Positions 8,111-10,484 of a DNA stretch of 10,484 nt are shown piece by piece. The DNA is taken from positions 1 to 10,484 of the forward strand of contig JBEPWB010000042.1 in assembly GCA_041642635.1 (NCBI GenBank), written 5' to 3'. Made by a program: the position numbers and the translations under genes. The DNA is from JAAZVM01 sp041642635 (GTDB lineage: Bacteria > Patescibacteriota > Gracilibacteria > BD1-5 > UBA6164). The notes beneath the pieces were generated by a model. The model was not told the DNA's origin, made no database searches, and worked only from the letters and a program-made list of their open reading frames with translations. Position 1 is the first letter of the stretch. Every line of letters starts with the position of its first letter.

Positions 8111-8124
8111 TTTCTGATTTTTTT
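8093..8124. terminator. Shared bidirectional terminator between convergent operons
   Basis: Perfect 16-bp palindrome (8093-8108 with 8109-8124, core ATCAGAAATT/AATTTCTGAT), A-rich on the left and T-rich on the right. It ends the zinc operon on plus and the peptidase cassette on minus, whose last stop is at 8129. Only 18 bases separate the two stop codons. Confidence 0.82.
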
Positions 8125-8128
8125 TGTT

Positions 8129-8812
8129 TTATTTAATACGCATTTCTTCATATTTTTTCATATTTAAATCTATTAATTCTTCATTTGTAAGTCATCATTC
8201 AAAATTAAAATCTCATAATTTTTGACTTGAAATATCACAATTATCTAAATAATCTTCATTTCATTCTCTAAGCAATCTATCCGTATCTTCATCAACGACA
8301 AAACTAACATCTTGATTTTTTTTCAAATGTTCCACTCATCATCATTCTAATAATTTTGGTGTAAAAATTTCAACTCATAAAACTCAATATCATATTTTAC
8401 CTATATAATATCATTCTGTAACTTTTACGTTATAATTTCATTTTTCTGTTTTGATTTTCAAATGTGTTAACATTGTGTGATGTCATTCTTTCCTGTGAAT
8501 ATCTAATATTTTTCAACTAATATTGCATTTTGCATAATCTATATACCATTTTGGAAATGGATTTTTAATTCATAATTCAACTTTTATAACATCATTTATC
8601 CTATCTAATAATATTTTTTCTTTTGTTCAAGATTCATAATTAGCCTCTATTTTTTCAATTTTTTTACTTATTTTTTCTGCATCAGATTTTTTTAAATTTT
8701 TAACAAATTTATTAATTAAATTGTATTCTCTGTCAGAAATATCACTATTATAAGCATTTAAATTAGAAAAAATAAATAAACTTAAAATTATTGAACATAT
8801 AATTTTTTTCAT
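8129..8812 (-). CDS. Exported protein of unknown function, 227 aa
   Basis: ATG at 8812, TAA at 8129, continuous with UGA as Gly. Residues 1-20 are a good Sec signal peptide (MKKIICSIILSLFIFSNLNA, cleavage after A20). The next 60 residues are Lys/Glu-rich and helical, probably a short coiled coil. The rest looks like a mixed or beta-rich domain, with Gly-rich turns (GYYIGKIGYGVLGVEIF at 134-150, LEGGGVEHL at 155-163), two Cys (96 and 192) and a His-Thr cluster (HHTMLTHLK, 111-119). I do not recognise a family. It is the last of three minus-strand genes, 31 bases after the membrane-anchored protein gene, and shares the convergent terminator. Co-transcription with a likely exported peptidase suggests a surface or periplasmic role. 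That is inference from context only. Confidence 0.78.
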
Positions 8813-8843
8813 AATAATTTTTTTAAATATATAATAAATATTT

Positions 8844-9320
8844 TTATTTTTTTGAAATTCTTTTATAAAGTAAAATTAAAAAAATAATTAATAAAAATAT
8901 TCCTACTCATATAAATCAGATATAAAAAATATCATCACTTTTTTCTATTTCGCAAGCATTTACTTCTTGCTCTAATATTTCACCTGAAGTCAATCTAAAA
9001 AATCAATCTTCATATTCATCTGATATTAAAGTAAAATCTTCGCTTTCTACTAAATAATTTACTTCGTCTCATACTTGAGGTAAATTAAAATTATTATAAT
9101 TTGTATAACCCCCTCAACCTAACATCATTCAGATTCATTCTATATGTAGTCTAATATAAGTTTTTACTAAATAAGTATGTTCTCCTAAAACTTCTATGTT
9201 TAAATATTTATGATACATATCATGAGGCTTATCAAAATCTTTTAAACTTTTTATTTCTCAAGAAATAATACATTTATCCGTTTCATAAACCATTTTGTAT
9301 AACATTTCTGAACTAATCAT
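8844..9320 (-). CDS. Protein with C-terminal membrane anchor, 158 aa, unknown function
   Basis: ATG at 9320 (an in-frame TAA lies shortly upstream, fixing the start), TAA at 8844. Residues 1-130 are soluble, acidic and beta-like (ISGEIKSL near 19-26, YLNIEVLGEHTYLVKTYIRLHI at 39-60 in outline), with a glycine run at 67-71 and Cys at 17 and 123. Residues 131-152 form one membrane span (IFYIGFIGVGIFLLIIFLIL), followed by a basic end, KRISKK. With no N-terminal signal it is either tail-anchored with its bulk in the cytoplasm or uses the span as a signal anchor. The alternating hydrophobic pattern resembles a small beta barrel, but I cannot name a fold. It begins 6 bases after the peptidase stop, so the two are translated from one message. 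Four Gly in the 67-71 region mix UGA, GGG and GGT. Confidence 0.75.
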
Positions 9321-9326
9321 AATTTT

Positions 9327-10133
9327 TTAATTAGATATAATAACCTCTAAAACTTCTCTTGCGACATTTCCACCACTTCAATTATAATAAACAGAATCTA
9401 AATTTTGGTCTATATTTGACCAATAATAATATCAATAATAAGAATCCTCTCATCAATATCATAAATTTACTCTAACTATTCTAGCATTTCAAGTACTTTT
9501 ATATCCAAATCAAACAACAGAATGTCAAATTTCTCAATTAGAAGCTTCAACATTAATTATAATTGGTCTTCAAGAATTTATTTCTGATTTAACACGATTA
9601 AAAACTTCTGTTGTAGTTAAATTAAAATATAAGTTAGATGATAATAAAGAATATCATTTATTTTTTGCATAATTTGCTAATATTGGATACATAGAAGATT
9701 TTGTTACTCAAATATTTTCATTACACCAAGTCTTCATAAGAATTCAAAGCTCTTTAATCATATTATTTACAAAATAATTATTCTTATTTGTATTATGAGT
9801 GCCTCATGCTATCAAATTTGGAAATCAATTATTATTATAATAACCTAACACTATTGCTGCTGCAACTGGTCAACATCAAACATCGCAAGTTTCTCAATTA
9901 TAACTAGTAGTAAACTGATCATAACAAGGAGTAGCTCATACACAATCAGGTGTAGACATTCATCAAGGAAGTATAACATCAGAAGTTCCAGGATTAGTGT
10001 AGTTAGCAAAACTTGTATCCAAATTATTAATTACAAACTCTTCTTTTGGTAAGTTTAATATTTGGTCTTTTATTTCTTCTTTTTTTGTTTTGAATTCTTC
10101 ACTTTTTTTGAATTCTTTTGCTCAAGACTTTAA
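9327..10133 (-). CDS. Papain-like cysteine peptidase domain (C39/C10-like), start uncertain
   Basis: Downstream part of a longer reading frame: 268 codons follow the in-frame TAA at 10136-10134 and end with TAA at 9327. The peptidase core is clear: CDVGCGPVAAAIVLGYY (residues 83-99 of this segment) carries the probable nucleophile Cys87 with the helix after it. GHSVVGFGY (203-211) supplies the catalytic His, and VNLGYGGEDSYYGYYYW (222-238) matches the aromatic Gly-rich strand typical of streptopain (C10) and C39-like enzymes. Before the core lies a Lys/Glu-rich linker continuous in style with the segment before the TAA. If translated separately, the first in-frame ATG is at 9959 (210 aa, keeping the whole core); a TTG at 10022 is an alternative. 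Either the gene is broken by a nonsense change (pseudogene), or the domain is made alone. It is probably exported, but its N-terminus is beyond the break and the window. Confidence 0.72.
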
Positions 10134-10484
10134 TTATTCTAGTTTATTTTTTAGAGAATTATTTTTTTCTTGTTTTTGTTTTTCTAGTAATTTTTTATTG
10201 TGTTTTTCTAACTCTTTAGTTTGTTCTTCCTTAGATAGGTTACTGTTTTTTTCGTAATATAATAATTTTTTGACTTTAGGGGTAAAATTATATTCTGGTT
10301 TTAGAGAATGTACTTCTTGAGTAGTAGTGTTTTGTGCGTATTGGTCAAGAGGTCAAAAATAATATAGTTTTGTGTTTTTTGTATCTCAAGATTTAGAAGT
10401 TAAAATTTCTCATGGTCAAACTCAGCTTGTTGAAGCTATTGGTACTGAGACATCATCTCAGTCTATATTTACTAGTATGAATCA
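10134..10484 (-). CDS. N-terminal portion of the same peptidase gene, partial, ending at in-frame TAA
   Basis: Open from the right window edge for 116 codons, then TAA at 10136-10134 in the same frame as the peptidase domain. The first 35 or so residues (GFILVNIDGDDVSVPIAST near the start) resemble the propeptide region of C10/C39-like peptidases, in which a GYVIVS.DD..PVLAYS-type strand precedes the enzyme. This similarity is my own reading and is weak. Residues 75-116 are a Lys/Glu/Gln-rich helix, probably coiled coil, which continues in the same style after the stop (KEFKKSEEFKTKKEE). There is no change of frame across the stop, so a single substitution from GAA, AAA or CAA to TAA explains it best. 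The true N-terminus, presumably with a signal peptide, is outside the window. Confidence 0.62.

Noticed and set aside
10081..10140. Frameshift as the cause of the break in the peptidase gene
   Set aside because: The same frame is open and coding-like immediately before and after the TAA, so no change of frame is needed; a single base change is enough.
1..10484. CRISPR arrays, tRNA or rRNA genes, insertion sequences or phage genes
   Set aside because: I looked for regularly spaced repeats, cloverleaf-like GC-richer segments, terminal inverted repeats and transposase or integrase motifs and saw none.

Overview
The window reads coherently only if UGA is a sense codon. UGA falls at conserved glycine positions: the Walker A motif of the ABC ATPase at 6571-7296, its LSGGQ signature, and the GSNIGTT/GANIGTT motifs of the Na/Pi transporter. 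In that ATPase 14 of 15 glycines are UGA. In the Fur-family regulator and the DUF2798 protein all eight glycines are UGA, while UGG still reads as Trp. This is genetic code 25, known from Absconditabacteria (SR1) and Gracilibacteria (BD1-5/GN02). The DNA is very AT-rich and initiation regions are A-rich with no clear Shine-Dalgarno sequence. I cannot choose between the two phyla from this window. A standard-code reading breaks nearly every gene into short pieces.

Layout, left to right. (1) 1-562, minus: 5' part of a type IV prepilin-like gene. (2) 563-832: mostly noncoding, with two strong hairpin terminators, a possible 25-codon ORF on minus, and an opposing plus-strand promoter. (3) 833-2764, minus: an AI-2E-family transporter, a 171-aa orphan with four cysteines, and a 57-aa single-span membrane protein, probably one transcript ending at the terminator at 787-818. 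(4) 2765-2905: divergent promoter region. (5) 2906-4873, plus: a 655-aa Na/Pi cotransporter with a PhoU-like C-terminal region. (6) 4900-8124, plus: a compact zinc-uptake operon encoding a Fur/Zur-type regulator, a DUF2798 membrane protein, and the ZnuA, ZnuC and ZnuB-like components, closed by a terminator. (7) 8129-10484, minus: three tightly packed genes converging on the same terminator. These encode a C39/C10-like cysteine peptidase (its frame split by an in-frame UAA), a protein with a C-terminal membrane anchor, and an exported protein of unknown function.

How the parts fit: most genes concern the cell surface or uptake (pilin, phosphate, zinc, efflux/permease, exported peptidase). That fits the reduced, host- or prey-associated lifestyle reported for these phyla, but the lifestyle is inference. 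The best understood unit is the zinc operon. A CxxC/His-bearing Fur-family repressor heads it, the lipoprotein ZnuA captures metal (four ligands plus a His/Glu-rich loop), ZnuB forms the channel and ZnuC powers it. The least understood are the DUF2798 member inside that operon, the peptidase cassette on the right, and the small proteins of the left minus-strand cluster.
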